DNA of 64,000 bases from Patescibacteria group bacterium (GTDB lineage Bacteria > Patescibacteriota > Microgenomatia > UBA1406 > GWC2-37-13), in NCBI GenBank assembly GCA_025057905.1, contig JANWUX010000003.1, forward strand, positions 28,488 through 92,487. Direction: 5' to 3'. How positions within the stretch are numbered: the first letter of the stretch is position 1; each line of letters opens with the position of its first letter. A program made the translations under genes and the position numbers. Under the pieces are notes generated by a model. That model was not told the origin of the DNA and ran no database searches. It saw only the letters and a list, made by a program, of their open reading frames with translations. Shown in pieces: positions 50,693-59,880 of this stretch.

Positions 50693-51796
50693 CTATGTTT
50701 TTTGCTTTTTAGAGTATTTTTTGTACAAAGAAAAATAAAGATTTAAAGTTTTCATTGCCATCGTTTTCCCAGAGAATTTTCTTGATCTTTCAAAACTTAA
50801 TTTTGAATACTTTGCTCTCAAATTTCTATCCAGAGCAATTTTTTCTAGTTTTAATGATAAGTCTTTAAAATCATTTGAGTAGAGGACAGCATTTCCACCA
50901 ATTTCATTTAAAGGTTGAATAGAGTTGAGAATAATTGGTAATCTTGTCGAGAAGGCTTCAATGATTGGTAAGCCAAAACCTTCGCATTGTGAAAAATAAA
51001 CCAGGCACAATGCTCCATTGTAAAGAAAATTTAGATCACGATCACTGACATAATTCAATATTTTTATGTCTCTTTCTTGTTTTATTTTCATTTTGTTTGG
51101 TCCTACAAACACCAAAGAAATTTTTTCTATTCTCTTCCTTAATTCTTTGAAGGATTTTATTATTAATTCGGGTTGCTTTCTTTTTTCAATATTACCAACA
51201 ACCAGAATGAACTCCTCTTCTAGATTGAATTTCTTTTTTAGATAATTAAACACTTTCTTTTTGTTTTTTATATAAAAGAAAATCTCTTCAACATTTCCGT
51301 GATGAATTACCTTTATCTTTTGATTTTCTTTTACATTGTAAAATTTCTTTAATTTTTTTTTTACAATGCTTGAGGGACAAATTATGTAGTCAGAGAGCTC
51401 AATAGACTTTCCTAAAAAAAACAAAAAAGCAAGATTTGATTTTAAAGAAAACCACTGGTGATTGAGCTTAAAGCATAAATCATGAACCGTGTTGACAGTG
51501 GGCAATTTTTTTCTGACCGGAGAAAAATTATGGACGTGAATTATATCAGGATTAGTTTTTTCTATCGCTTCTGAGAATCCATGAAGTATTCTATAAAGAC
51601 CATTTTTAAATCTGGGTGTGTAGATCTCAAAACTTTGAAATTCTCTAGGAAGTCTTTCCTTTGGGGTATTTGAGTACAGGATAAGCTCTATCTCACTACT
51701 GTAAAATCTTTTTAAATTAAAAATCAGATTGACTGAGTACCTTCTTATTCCAGTTTCTTCAGAGCCTAGATGATGAGCGTCGAATAATATTCTCAT
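50693..51796 (-). CDS. GT4 glycosyltransferase
   Basis: A 367-residue GT-B glycosyltransferase. The N-terminal half begins RILFDAHHLGSEETGIRRY, with NPDIIHVHNF and VNTVHDLCFK. The C-terminal nucleotide-sugar domain has LVVGNIEKRKQPELIIKSFK and VYFSQCEGFGLPIIEAFSTR, the E-x7-E motif of family GT4. It would transfer a sugar from a nucleotide donor to a growing glycan on the cytoplasmic side. It overlaps the upstream GT2 gene by 38 bases. Confidence 0.88.
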   Translation of the reverse strand: MRILFDAHHLGSEETGIRRYSVNLIFNLKRFYSSEIELILYSNTPKERLPREFQSFEIYTPRFKNGLYRILHGFSEAIEKTNPDIIHVHNFSPVRKKLPTVNTVHDLCFKLNHQWFSLKSNLAFLFFLGKSIELSDYIICPSSIVKKKLKKFYNVKENQKIKVIHHGNVEEIFFYIKNKKKVFNYLKKKFNLEEEFILVVGNIEKRKQPELIIKSFKELRKRIEKISLVFVGPNKMKIKQERDIKILNYVSDRDLNFLYNGALCLVYFSQCEGFGLPIIEAFSTRLPIILNSIQPLNEIGGNAVLYSNDFKDLSLKLEKIALDRNLRAKYSKLSFERSRKFSGKTMAMKTLNLYFSLYKKYSKKQKT

Positions 51797-52724
51797 ATGA
51801 AAAATTTGATTTCATTTTTGAAATTAAAAATAAAAAGAAAGCTATCCCTTTCAGAGAGTAGTAAAAGAGTAATGATATTAAGTGACGAGTCTTAACCAAA
51901 AAATTAACTTTTTGCTCTAGAATTTTTCTTAACTTGCAATACAAACCAAAAGAATTCTTAAATCTTAAATTAAAAATAGGAATTTTTAGGTGAGAAAATT
52001 CCGATTTAATGTAGTCTATTAGACTATGTTTATGTGAATGAATTATTTTTATTCTTCGATCAAATATCTTAATGTATCCTTTCTTTATGATTAGTTTACC
52101 CATGTAGATGTCTTCACAACCCTCTTTGCCTGATTTAAATGGGTATTTGATTAGAAATGATCTTTTGTAAGCTGTGAAGGTATTGGAGAGTAAGTACCAG
52201 ATAAACTTGTTATTGTTTGTTAGCTTTACAAAAGGTTGTTTAATGTCCTGAACTAGAAAGGATCCTCTAGTAAATTTCAAGATTCTCTCCCAGTAACATT
52301 CAATTTCTAGTTTCTGAATAAAAGGTGTGTCGGCATAAGGGATTAAGGGAGAAAAGATAGCAACTACTCTTCTATCAAAATTAAAATCTTCAGTTAAATA
52401 TTGGAACATCCTTTTAGTTGCCGGTAATGCATCTGCAGAAATAAAAATTACATATCTTCCTCTTGCTTTTTTCATTGCCCAATTTCGGGTTTTTGCAAAA
52501 TGAAAATTACTTTTCTTTATTTTATAAACTCTAATATTTGAATACTTTTTTTCGATTTTCTCTAAAATTGATAAAGAATTGTCGGTTGACTGAGAGTCAA
52601 CAAAAATTATTTCCGTTGGATAACCTTTTGAGTAGTTAATTAGTCTATTAAACAATCTCAATATAAATTTTTCTTCATTGTATACGAGAATGATAATTGA
52701 GAATATAATTTTTATCTTTTTCAT
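51759..52724 (-). CDS. GT2 glycosyltransferase, rhamnosyltransferase-like
   Basis: A 321-residue GT-A enzyme. Landmarks: SIIILVYNEEKFILRLFNRL, EIIFVDSQSTDNSLSIL, HFAKTRNWAMKKARGRYVIF, and ISADALPATKRM as the metal-binding (DxD-like) region, with GCEDIYMGKLIIKKGYI downstream as the likely catalytic segment. The C-terminal part has helices that probably bind the membrane. It is divergent from the 52730 gene, with 5 bases between start codons. Confidence 0.85.
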   Translation of the reverse strand: MKKIKIIFSIIILVYNEEKFILRLFNRLINYSKGYPTEIIFVDSQSTDNSLSILEKIEKKYSNIRVYKIKKSNFHFAKTRNWAMKKARGRYVIFISADALPATKRMFQYLTEDFNFDRRVVAIFSPLIPYADTPFIQKLEIECYWERILKFTRGSFLVQDIKQPFVKLTNNNKFIWYLLSNTFTAYKRSFLIKYPFKSGKEGCEDIYMGKLIIKKGYIKIFDRRIKIIHSHKHSLIDYIKSEFSHLKIPIFNLRFKNSFGLYCKLRKILEQKVNFLVKTRHLISLLFYYSLKGIAFFLFLISKMKSNFSYENIIRRSSSRL

Positions 52725-52729
52725 CAGGG

Positions 52730-53965
52730 ATGCTAAAAACTTTTAGTTTGGCTATTTTTCTTTTGAGATTGCCTCCTTTGAAAATACCCTCGATAGAAAA
52801 TGTTCTTTTTAACAGTCACTCGATTGCTAGGTATATTTTACTTTTCCTGTTGCTGATTATTTTTCTTAAGAAGACTAGAAAAAAAATAATGAGAAGCAGT
52901 AGGCTTATTGATTTTGCTTTATTCTTATTTACCATCAAAAGCTTTTCGATAATAACGGCCGTTTCCCTTTCGGGTTTTTTTTCTATTTATAAAGATGTTT
53001 TTTTTGGAATTATTCTCTTGTACGTAGCTCTTAATCTAATCAGAAGCAAGAGAGAGGTTATTAGAATGATCTATGTTTTAATTGTTAGTTTATTTGCTAA
53101 TCTATTTTTTCAAATATTAATCTATTTCAGAACTGATTTTTATATTAATTTTCTTAGCCATTTTCTTTACTCAAAGTATTTTGAAAACTTTCTCATCCAT
53201 TTTCAAAGAGGGAGATATTTTGTCGATATTTTTGACGCAAGTCTAGTTCCTTTATTACTCTACTTCTTGAAAATAACGAAGAATTTTTTTAGGAAGGGGA
53301 TTTTTCTTGCAGCAATGATTTTTATCCTTTTCTTCTCTCTTGTTTCTGGTTTTAGAATCCACTTTATGGTTTTTTTCTTTTCGATTATATTTTATTTCTT
53401 TCTTCTTAAGAAAAGAAAAGAGGCTTTTTTTCTTTCTTTTTTGCTTATCTTTATTGTTTTCGTATTAAGTACCAACTTAGTAGATACTTCTTTAACTACC
53501 TTAAACAGATTAAATTTAGCTGATGAGAGTTCCACAGAATCGATTTTTTCAAGGATTGATTTCTGGAACAAAGCTTTAATGATGGGTTTCTCTAATTATT
53601 TTCTGGGAGTTGGTTTAGGTAACTATTATGACTACTACTACCCGAAAAATATCTTTTTGTTGTCCTTGTTCAATCCTAAAAATAGATTACTTGAAGTCAC
53701 TGCTTTCCATCCACACAATATTTTCTTTGGGTATTTAGCTGAATTAGGAATTCTCGGTTTGTCAGGATTATTCTTACTTTTAGTCTACTTTGTGATTATT
53801 GACTTTATTAAAAATAAGGAGAGAAATTCACTTCTTCGCAAAACCTTAATTACATGTTTTTGGTCATTATTTATTTTTTCTTTAGTGATGCCTGATAACA
53901 TAATTCAATACACCACCTTGTTTTGGATTCTGAGGGTTTTGATAGAGAGAGTAGAAATTTCTTGA
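52730..53965 (+). CDS. O-antigen polymerase/ligase-like membrane protein
   Basis: A 411-residue protein with about ten membrane helices. The family loop is visible as SRIDFWNKALMMGFSNYFLG, VGLGNYYDYYYPKN and FHPHNIFFGYLAELGILGLS (with the usual His-x-x-hydrophobic pattern). It is the third Wzy/WaaL-like gene in the window. Its ATG has 5 bases between it and the divergent GT2 start, leaving no room for a leader with a ribosome binding site. Confidence 0.78.
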   Translation: MLKTFSLAIFLLRLPPLKIPSIENVLFNSHSIARYILLFLLLIIFLKKTRKKIMRSSRLIDFALFLFTIKSFSIITAVSLSGFFSIYKDVFFGIILLYVALNLIRSKREVIRMIYVLIVSLFANLFFQILIYFRTDFYINFLSHFLYSKYFENFLIHFQRGRYFVDIFDASLVPLLLYFLKITKNFFRKGIFLAAMIFILFFSLVSGFRIHFMVFFFSIIFYFFLLKKRKEAFFLSFLLIFIVFVLSTNLVDTSLTTLNRLNLADESSTESIFSRIDFWNKALMMGFSNYFLGVGLGNYYDYYYPKNIFLLSLFNPKNRLLEVTAFHPHNIFFGYLAELGILGLSGLFLLLVYFVIIDFIKNKERNSLLRKTLITCFWSLFIFSLVMPDNIIQYTTLFWILRVLIERVEIS

Positions 53966-53971
53966 TCATAA

Positions 53972-55472
53972 ATGTTTTCTTTGAATAGAGGACTAATATT
54001 CTTTACTTTCTTACTAATTTTTTTTACCTATTTTATTATCTCCCGAGGACTTTCTTTTTTTTATAGTGATGAGCATGGCTGCATAGGAAGAAGTCATTAC
54101 TTTAAATTATTAGTTGAGAGAGATTTTAAAAACCCTTTTTTCATTGACTTTTACGGATTTGATCAACCAAAACTTGGCAACTACCTATATGGGTCTTTAT
54201 TGTACGTTGATTACCTTCTCAGTAAAAACTCCAATAATTACTCTGATTTCGTTGAGTATTTGATTTACCATGGGATAATTGAAATTGATTATGAAAACTA
54301 TAAGAAATACTCAGATTTCATTAAGAAGATTGGTTATTCGCCTATTGATTACTCACAATACCCGATTGAATTTGAAAATTTTATCGATACATACGGAGAA
54401 AAGGGGAGGAGGGTAGTCGAGTTAATAAAGAAAGCAAGGTTGTTAAGTGTTCTTTTTTCCTCACTTAATTTTCTGGTAGTTTTCTATCTATACAGAAAAA
54501 TAACAAACAGCTTATGGTTTTCTTATTGTGGGGCCCTTTTTTATTCTTTTAATAACTTAATAATTAAATACAACCTTCGGGCTTTCAGTGAACCTATCTT
54601 TATTTTTCTTTTTAATGTTTTTATATTAGTTTTTTTACAACTTTACAACTCTATAGGTTGATAATAGATACAAAAGCTAGACAGAAAAGCTTTAGAAAAA
54701 TTATTTTTAAATCGACTATTCTCGGGATTATTATTTGATTAATTAATTCGACAAAAATAAATGGCGTTATGCTTTTGGGATTGTTGGCTATTTTATTTCA
54801 ATTTTATTTAATCAGAAAAAAAAGAATAGAATATTTATTTTTTAAGACTTTCATTTCTTCTTTTACGATTGTTAATTTTGGTTTTTACTTGTTTTTAGTT
54901 CTAAATCCAAATCTTTGGCAGGGGGGAAATTTATTTTCTAACATTTCAGAAATGTATAAATTTAGAATTAACGAATCTCTAAAATGGGCAGCTCAGTCTA
55001 ACTATCATGACTACCTGCCCTCTTGGTCAGATCGTTTTTTTCTTTCTTTGAGAATTTTTATATCCTGCCAAAATTAATTAGTAAAAATGAATCATTTTAT
55101 TTCATGATCGAATCAAATAATTGTGTTTATAATGAGCTCAAGTATTTAGCTTCATTTTGCCAAAAAGTAGAGAGTAGTGTTGTTTCATTAGGGATTATTA
55201 AGTTTTTTTTGTTTATATCTGGAGTTTATCTTTCTCTTAGATTCTTAAAAAAAGAAGAAAAATTGAACATGTTTGTTTTTTTCTTGTCTTTTATTACCAT
55301 TTTTTTTACAACTAATTTTTACCTTTTGCTAAGATGGGAGAGATATTATATTCACCTTATTATTTTTCTTAATTTTTTTCAATTTTTTTTTATGTTTTAT
55401 CTTGGCCGAATCCTTTATCAGATATTAATTAAAAATCATTTTTTTGATAAAATCTTTCCCATTAAAAAATAG
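53972..55472 (+). pseudogene. PMT-like (GT39/ArnT) glycosyltransferase, broken
   Basis: A GT-C membrane glycosyltransferase can be read through three frames. The first part (229 codons) has the N-terminal helix and DEHGCIGRSHYFKLL, with the acidic residues of the first loop, and ends at 54661. After a frame change near 54655 it continues DTKARQKSFRKIIFKSTILG, meets an in-frame TGA, and goes on LINSTKINGVMLLGLLAILF, a segment typical of PMT proteins. Another frame change near 55040-55070 leads to the last 140 codons with helices. All pieces keep their order, so decay looks recent. Its neighbours on both sides are intact. Confidence 0.7.
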
Positions 55473-58009
55473 TAGGAGACTAGAGGTTTGTATGTGTTCT
55501 TATCTACAAGAGTATCTATCTTTCTATTTCCTCGATTTAAGACATCCCAAAAATTTATCATTCTAAGGTTATCAAGCTCCATCAAAATTTTTAAACCTCT
55601 TATCGTTTCTATAGGTGTATCAGCGCTAAATTCGGTAATGTATAAGTCTTCAGAAATTGATCCCAAATGGCCAATAAACTCTTTTTCTCCTATTTCTTTT
55701 AGAATTGCATTCCTTGCCTTTGTAACGTAAGGTGAGGTAAATTGGTTACTTAACCCCAAAGTGTTGTAACCAAACTGGATTCCTACATCCAATTGAACTT
55801 CTTCTGGGGAAATTCCTAGTCGTTTAGCAATTTCTTTGATAACCCAATTTCTTTGACTTTTATAGTAATTTGATTTTAATCCCGGGATTTCGATTCCCCA
55901 ATCATTCATCAAGAGGACAAAACGATTCCTTGGAAGATTGTGTTCCTTTATCACCTCTTCGAAAGTAACATATGCTTCAGGGATCCAGTTTTTTCCTAAA
56001 ATATTAAAAAGTGGAAAATTGCTATATTCACCTTCCCAACCGACACCTCCATTGTATTCCCAGATAGCTTCGTTTGCCAAGTTAAGCTGAATTTGTAAGT
56101 TCGGGTATTTTTTCATTAAAGGAGAAACAACTCCAATTACGTCCTTAATTCTTCTTCTGATAAAATTCCTCGCCAGTTCTTTTTTTTCTTTCGGAGAAAT
56201 ATTTTTATCGGTTAATTCTTGAGGAAACGAGTCGTGATGATAGAGTAGATGACAAATACTGACCGAGAGATAAGCATCGAAAGAGTTTTTTTTCATGTAC
56301 TCTTCAACAATATAAGGAAAGTAATAAGAACCATAATCATGGATGAATTGATTCATCATTGCTCCAGAAATAGTAAGGTGATTAAAATTATCAAGGGCAA
56401 AATTTAAGTAGCCAGATTCTGTATCGTTGGGATGGCCAGGGTCGATTTCGGCTCCAATCAAGATTTTGTTTTTTGCTGCGTCTTTTAACCTTAAAGGCCT
56501 CCATTCTGTTTCATTGTTTTCATTTATTTGACCAAAAAAACCTATGGTGTATAGATTGTTTTCTTTGTCTGTTATGCTAAAAATTAATCTTGGCTGATTA
56601 CTTTCTTGGTCTTTTGTATACTTCAAACCACGAACAATCTCATCTTGCACTAGATTAATTCCAACACTTTTCATCGCTGATATAAAGTCACCTAAATATC
56701 TTTTTACTTCTGTTTTGTCGAAATAGGCTTTTTCTACCAGCTCATAATCTTTTTGTGACTGAATGTCAATCTCAAGAGGCACTTTTTCATTTACGACTGT
56801 GCCTCTGTCTTTTCTTACAAAGTCACCTTCTGATGTTTTTAGGTAACTAATGCCTTCTTTTGTTGAAACTTCCTCGCTTAAAATTATTAGCCCTTCCTTG
56901 GGAACAAATATCGGGTTTCCTTTGGGATCTTTCTTTCTTTCCTTGATTACAAGTTTTTTTGTCTCATCAATCTCCCCATTCAGAAGAGGAATATTTCTTG
57001 CCTTTGGTATAAATTTGATTACTTCTTCTTCTGGGCCAATTATTTTTTTGACGGTTCCTCTTTCATCTAAAACAAAAGAGATTTTTTTTTCGTCTTTTTG
57101 GATCTGAATTTCTTGCCTGAACTGCTCGTTCGATGCTATTATTGATGTATTTTCTTGTCCGAAAATTTCTCTTATAGTGTTAATGACTTTAGCTTGAGAT
57201 TCAGAAAGATTTACTCGATTGAAGAAAATATAAGAATTGTTCACTCTAACCGCAAATTCTTTATCATTTTCAAAAAGATCAATTCTAAGATTTAATTCTT
57301 CTGATAGTTGACTTTCTGTTGTGACTACAAGAGGAGTTGGTAAATTAGGATAGATAAAGTGTTTGTCTAGTACTTCATCAGTAAAAAAATCTTTTAATCT
57401 AGAGACGTGTTCAAAATCATCAGGATCGATCTCTTCTGGATTAAGGAGGAATCTTATATTTCTCTCTTTGTTTACGTAACTTACACCTCGGTCAGAGTCT
57501 GCAACTTCAAGAGAAAAATCAAGGCCAGCTAAGTTAATTTTTCGCGGAGGAAAAAAAATTTTTGGATTTTTGCTTTCTTGACTTAAGTAGAGAAAACCAA
57601 TCATTTTTTCACCGCTTTGTTGGACAAGACCATTTTCTTGACTGGATCTAATTTCGACAATTCCATCTTTTCTTATGGTAATGTCTTTATAAGGAATCTT
57701 TTCCGATTCAAGGAGAAGAGAAATGGCTTTTGGATCTGGATTTTTAACAAACAGAAAGAGTGGTTGGGAAGATTGAGTCTCAGATGGTAGTGCGATCGTA
57801 GCCAGCGGAGATGAGTCTTTTAGGTTTATTTGTGAAGAGATAGAAGGTGATGAAGACGCAATTATTTCCAGGTTTTCAGCTTTAGTTGGTGAATAAGAAG
57901 AAAAGATATGTAAAGCACCAAGAGAAGCTGCAGGAATAATATTTTTTAATCTCCTTATAAGCTCACTTTGCTGAGCTGATCTTATGTTTGGATCTTTTTC
58001 AGATCGCAT
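55436..58009 (-). CDS. GH10-like glycoside hydrolase domain protein (857 residues)
   Basis: An exported or membrane-bound protein with a hydrophobic segment near residues 23-40. The N-terminal 400 residues are beta-rich and unrecognised. From about residue 500 it follows the GH10 (beta-xylanase) barrel: ILIGAEIDPGHPND, TISGAMMNQFIHDYGSYYFP, INLANEAIWE-type QLNLANEAIWEYNG (acid/base Glu), FVLLMNDWGIEIPG, VQLDVGIQFGY and LYITEFSADTP (nucleophile Glu). Both catalytic glutamates are therefore kept. It probably cuts a beta-linked glycan, perhaps the cell's own or a host's polysaccharide. It converges with the broken PMT gene, overlapping by 37 bases. Confidence 0.72.
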   Translation of the reverse strand: MRSEKDPNIRSAQQSELIRRLKNIIPAASLGALHIFSSYSPTKAENLEIIASSSPSISSQINLKDSSPLATIALPSETQSSQPLFLFVKNPDPKAISLLLESEKIPYKDITIRKDGIVEIRSSQENGLVQQSGEKMIGFLYLSQESKNPKIFFPPRKINLAGLDFSLEVADSDRGVSYVNKERNIRFLLNPEEIDPDDFEHVSRLKDFFTDEVLDKHFIYPNLPTPLVVTTESQLSEELNLRIDLFENDKEFAVRVNNSYIFFNRVNLSESQAKVINTIREIFGQENTSIIASNEQFRQEIQIQKDEKKISFVLDERGTVKKIIGPEEEVIKFIPKARNIPLLNGEIDETKKLVIKERKKDPKGNPIFVPKEGLIILSEEVSTKEGISYLKTSEGDFVRKDRGTVVNEKVPLEIDIQSQKDYELVEKAYFDKTEVKRYLGDFISAMKSVGINLVQDEIVRGLKYTKDQESNQPRLIFSITDKENNLYTIGFFGQINENNETEWRPLRLKDAAKNKILIGAEIDPGHPNDTESGYLNFALDNFNHLTISGAMMNQFIHDYGSYYFPYIVEEYMKKNSFDAYLSVSICHLLYHHDSFPQELTDKNISPKEKKELARNFIRRRIKDVIGVVSPLMKKYPNLQIQLNLANEAIWEYNGGVGWEGEYSNFPLFNILGKNWIPEAYVTFEEVIKEHNLPRNRFVLLMNDWGIEIPGLKSNYYKSQRNWVIKEIAKRLGISPEEVQLDVGIQFGYNTLGLSNQFTSPYVTKARNAILKEIGEKEFIGHLGSISEDLYITEFSADTPIETIRGLKILMELDNLRMINFWDVLNRGNRKIDTLVDKNTYKPLVSYYFLMGKILSKK

Positions 58010-58063
58010 TTTCCAGTTAAGTTCTATTTAAATTTTAGCATAAATTTTTAAAAAAAACAAGAG

Positions 58064-58069
58064 TAAAAT
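58064..58069 (+). promoter_or_regulatory. -10 element of the epimerase gene
   Basis: TAAAAT ending 7 bases before the ATG at 58077, with no ribosome binding site. The -35 element is not clear. Confidence 0.4.
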
Positions 58070-58076
58070 TCAGTTA

Positions 58077-59150
58077 ATGAAGATTGCAATAGTAACAGGA
58101 TCTTTAGGTTTGATTGGCTTTGAGGCAGTTAAGTTTTTTTTGAGGATAAACTTCTTCGTTATAGGATTTGATAACAATCTTCGAAAAAGAATTTATCAAG
58201 TAGAAACAAATTATCAAAAAAAATTGAACTTTCTAAAAGAAAAATACTCCGAACGCTACCTTCATTTTGGAGCTGATATCAGAGACTCACCTTTTCTTGA
58301 TAAAATCTTTAAAGAACATTCTCACAAAATAAGATTAATCCTTCACACTGCTGCCCAAACTTCTCATGACTGGTCAGCGAAAGATCCTGTGTTTGATTTT
58401 TCAATAAACGCCTTATCAACTATTAGGCTACTAGAACTTTATCGTCATTATTCTCCTAAGGCGGTTTTTATTTTTACTTCTACTAATAAAGTTTATGGTG
58501 ATAGAGTTAATTCTCTAAGCTTTAGAGAGTATAAAAAAAGATACGATCTTTTGAAGAGTGATAAATATTACCAAGGAATCAATGAAGATTTTCCCATTGA
58601 TCAATCGCTTCATTCTCCTTTTGGAGTATCAAAATCTGCCGCAGATCTTATGGTTCAAGAATACGGCAAATATTTTGGTCTCAGAACAGGAGTATTTCGA
58701 CTGGGAGTTGTTTCTGGTGTGGGTCAGAATGGTTCTCATGAGCAAGGTTTTTTGTCTTTTCTCATCAAGAAATTGATTAAGAAGGAAGAGTTTAGAATCA
58801 TCGGCTATCAAGGAAAGCAGGTAAGAGATATAATTGACGCAAGAGATGTTGTTTCAGCTTTTTATTATTACTATCATCAGCCAAAACAAGGAGAGATTTA
58901 CAATCTAGGTGGCGGCAGAGAGAACAGCCTCTCAATTCTAGAGTTGATTGATCAAATAAAGATTTTGACGGGTGAGAGAATAAAAATTACATATCAACCT
59001 TATCATCGATTGGGAGATCACAAGTGGTGGATTACCGATTATTCAAAATTTAGAAACGACTTTCCGAATTGGCAGATCAACTTTAATGTAAAAAAAATCA
59101 TCCAAGATATTTATTTAAATGAAAAATCTGGGCAAATACAAAATAATTGA
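58077..59150 (+). CDS. CDP-paratose 2-epimerase-like SDR protein
   Basis: A 357-residue extended short-chain dehydrogenase. It starts IAIVTGSLGLIGFEAVKFFL (NAD-binding GxxGxxG in a slightly changed form), has LHTAAQTSHDWS, IFTSTNKVYGDRVNSLSF (catalytic Ser/Thr region), SPFGVSKSAADLMVQEYGKY (the Lys; the usual YxxxK reads FGVSK), RLGVVSGVGQNGSHEQGFLS and GDHKWWITDYSKF. The longer motifs match CDP-paratose 2-epimerases. That the Tyr of YxxxK is Phe is shared by that family only in part, so activity needs testing. It would make a nucleotide sugar for the glycan locus. Overlaps the next gene by 32 bases. Confidence 0.78.
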   Translation: MKIAIVTGSLGLIGFEAVKFFLRINFFVIGFDNNLRKRIYQVETNYQKKLNFLKEKYSERYLHFGADIRDSPFLDKIFKEHSHKIRLILHTAAQTSHDWSAKDPVFDFSINALSTIRLLELYRHYSPKAVFIFTSTNKVYGDRVNSLSFREYKKRYDLLKSDKYYQGINEDFPIDQSLHSPFGVSKSAADLMVQEYGKYFGLRTGVFRLGVVSGVGQNGSHEQGFLSFLIKKLIKKEEFRIIGYQGKQVRDIIDARDVVSAFYYYYHQPKQGEIYNLGGGRENSLSILELIDQIKILTGERIKITYQPYHRLGDHKWWITDYSKFRNDFPNWQINFNVKKIIQDIYLNEKSGQIQNN

Positions 59151-59880
59151 CAACCTGATCTGTGCTTGTGATTATGATTTCATTATCGGGGAGATTGAAA
59201 AGAATATCAATAAAAGAAATCTTCTCATTTCTCCGATTGCTTCCCATACTTTAGTTAAGGCTTATTACTCAAAAAAGTTAAAAAAAATTTTGGATAGATT
59301 TGATTTTCTTCTTCCAGATAGTCAATGGATAAAAAGAGCTCTTCGTTTCTTGTATCAAGTCAATCTCGAAGAGAGAGTTTACGGACCTGAACTGATGAAG
59401 AGGATATGTCACTTTTGTTCAAAAAAAAGATGGAGTATTTTTTTGTATGGAAATACGGAGTCAACTCTAGACAAATTAGAGGAAAAGTTAAAAAATAATT
59501 TTCCTTCGCTTAGAATTGGAGGAAAAGAGCCCTCAAAGTTTAGAAAGTTGAGTCATTCTGAGATGAAAGATCTTACCAAAAAAATAGAGAAGAGTCAGTC
59601 TTCGATTGTTTTTATTTCTCTTGGCAGCCCCAATCAAGAAATTTTTGCTTACCGGTTGGCGAGATTAATGAAAAAGCCAGTGATCTTAATTCCTGTTGGG
59701 GCCGCTTTTGATTTTATTTCAGGGGTAAAAAAACAGGCGCCAAAATGGGTTGGTAATCTTGGATTTGAGTGGTTGTGGAGGTTGATAATGGAGCCTAGAA
59801 GATTATTCAGGAGATATCTTGCTGATGGTATAGTTTTTATTTTTCTATTAACAAAGATGAAGCTTTCAATTAGAGCCTAA
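59119..59880 (+). CDS. WecG/TagA family glycosyltransferase (GT26)
   Basis: A 253-residue GT26 enzyme that adds the second sugar to a polyprenyl-diphosphate-linked sugar. Landmarks: PDSQWIKRALRF, RVYGPELMKRICHF, IFLYGNTESTLDKLEEKL, VFISLGSPNQEIFAYRLAR, LIPVGAAFDFISGVKKQAPK and LGFEWLWRLIMEPRRLFRRY, which together define the family. The C-terminal basic helix probably touches the membrane. It would act after the PglC-like enzyme encoded at 60914. Convergent with the DUF4330-like gene, overlapping 4 bases. Confidence 0.92.
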   Translation: MKNLGKYKIIDNLICACDYDFIIGEIEKNINKRNLLISPIASHTLVKAYYSKKLKKILDRFDFLLPDSQWIKRALRFLYQVNLEERVYGPELMKRICHFCSKKRWSIFLYGNTESTLDKLEEKLKNNFPSLRIGGKEPSKFRKLSHSEMKDLTKKIEKSQSSIVFISLGSPNQEIFAYRLARLMKKPVILIPVGAAFDFISGVKKQAPKWVGNLGFEWLWRLIMEPRRLFRRYLADGIVFIFLLTKMKLSIRA

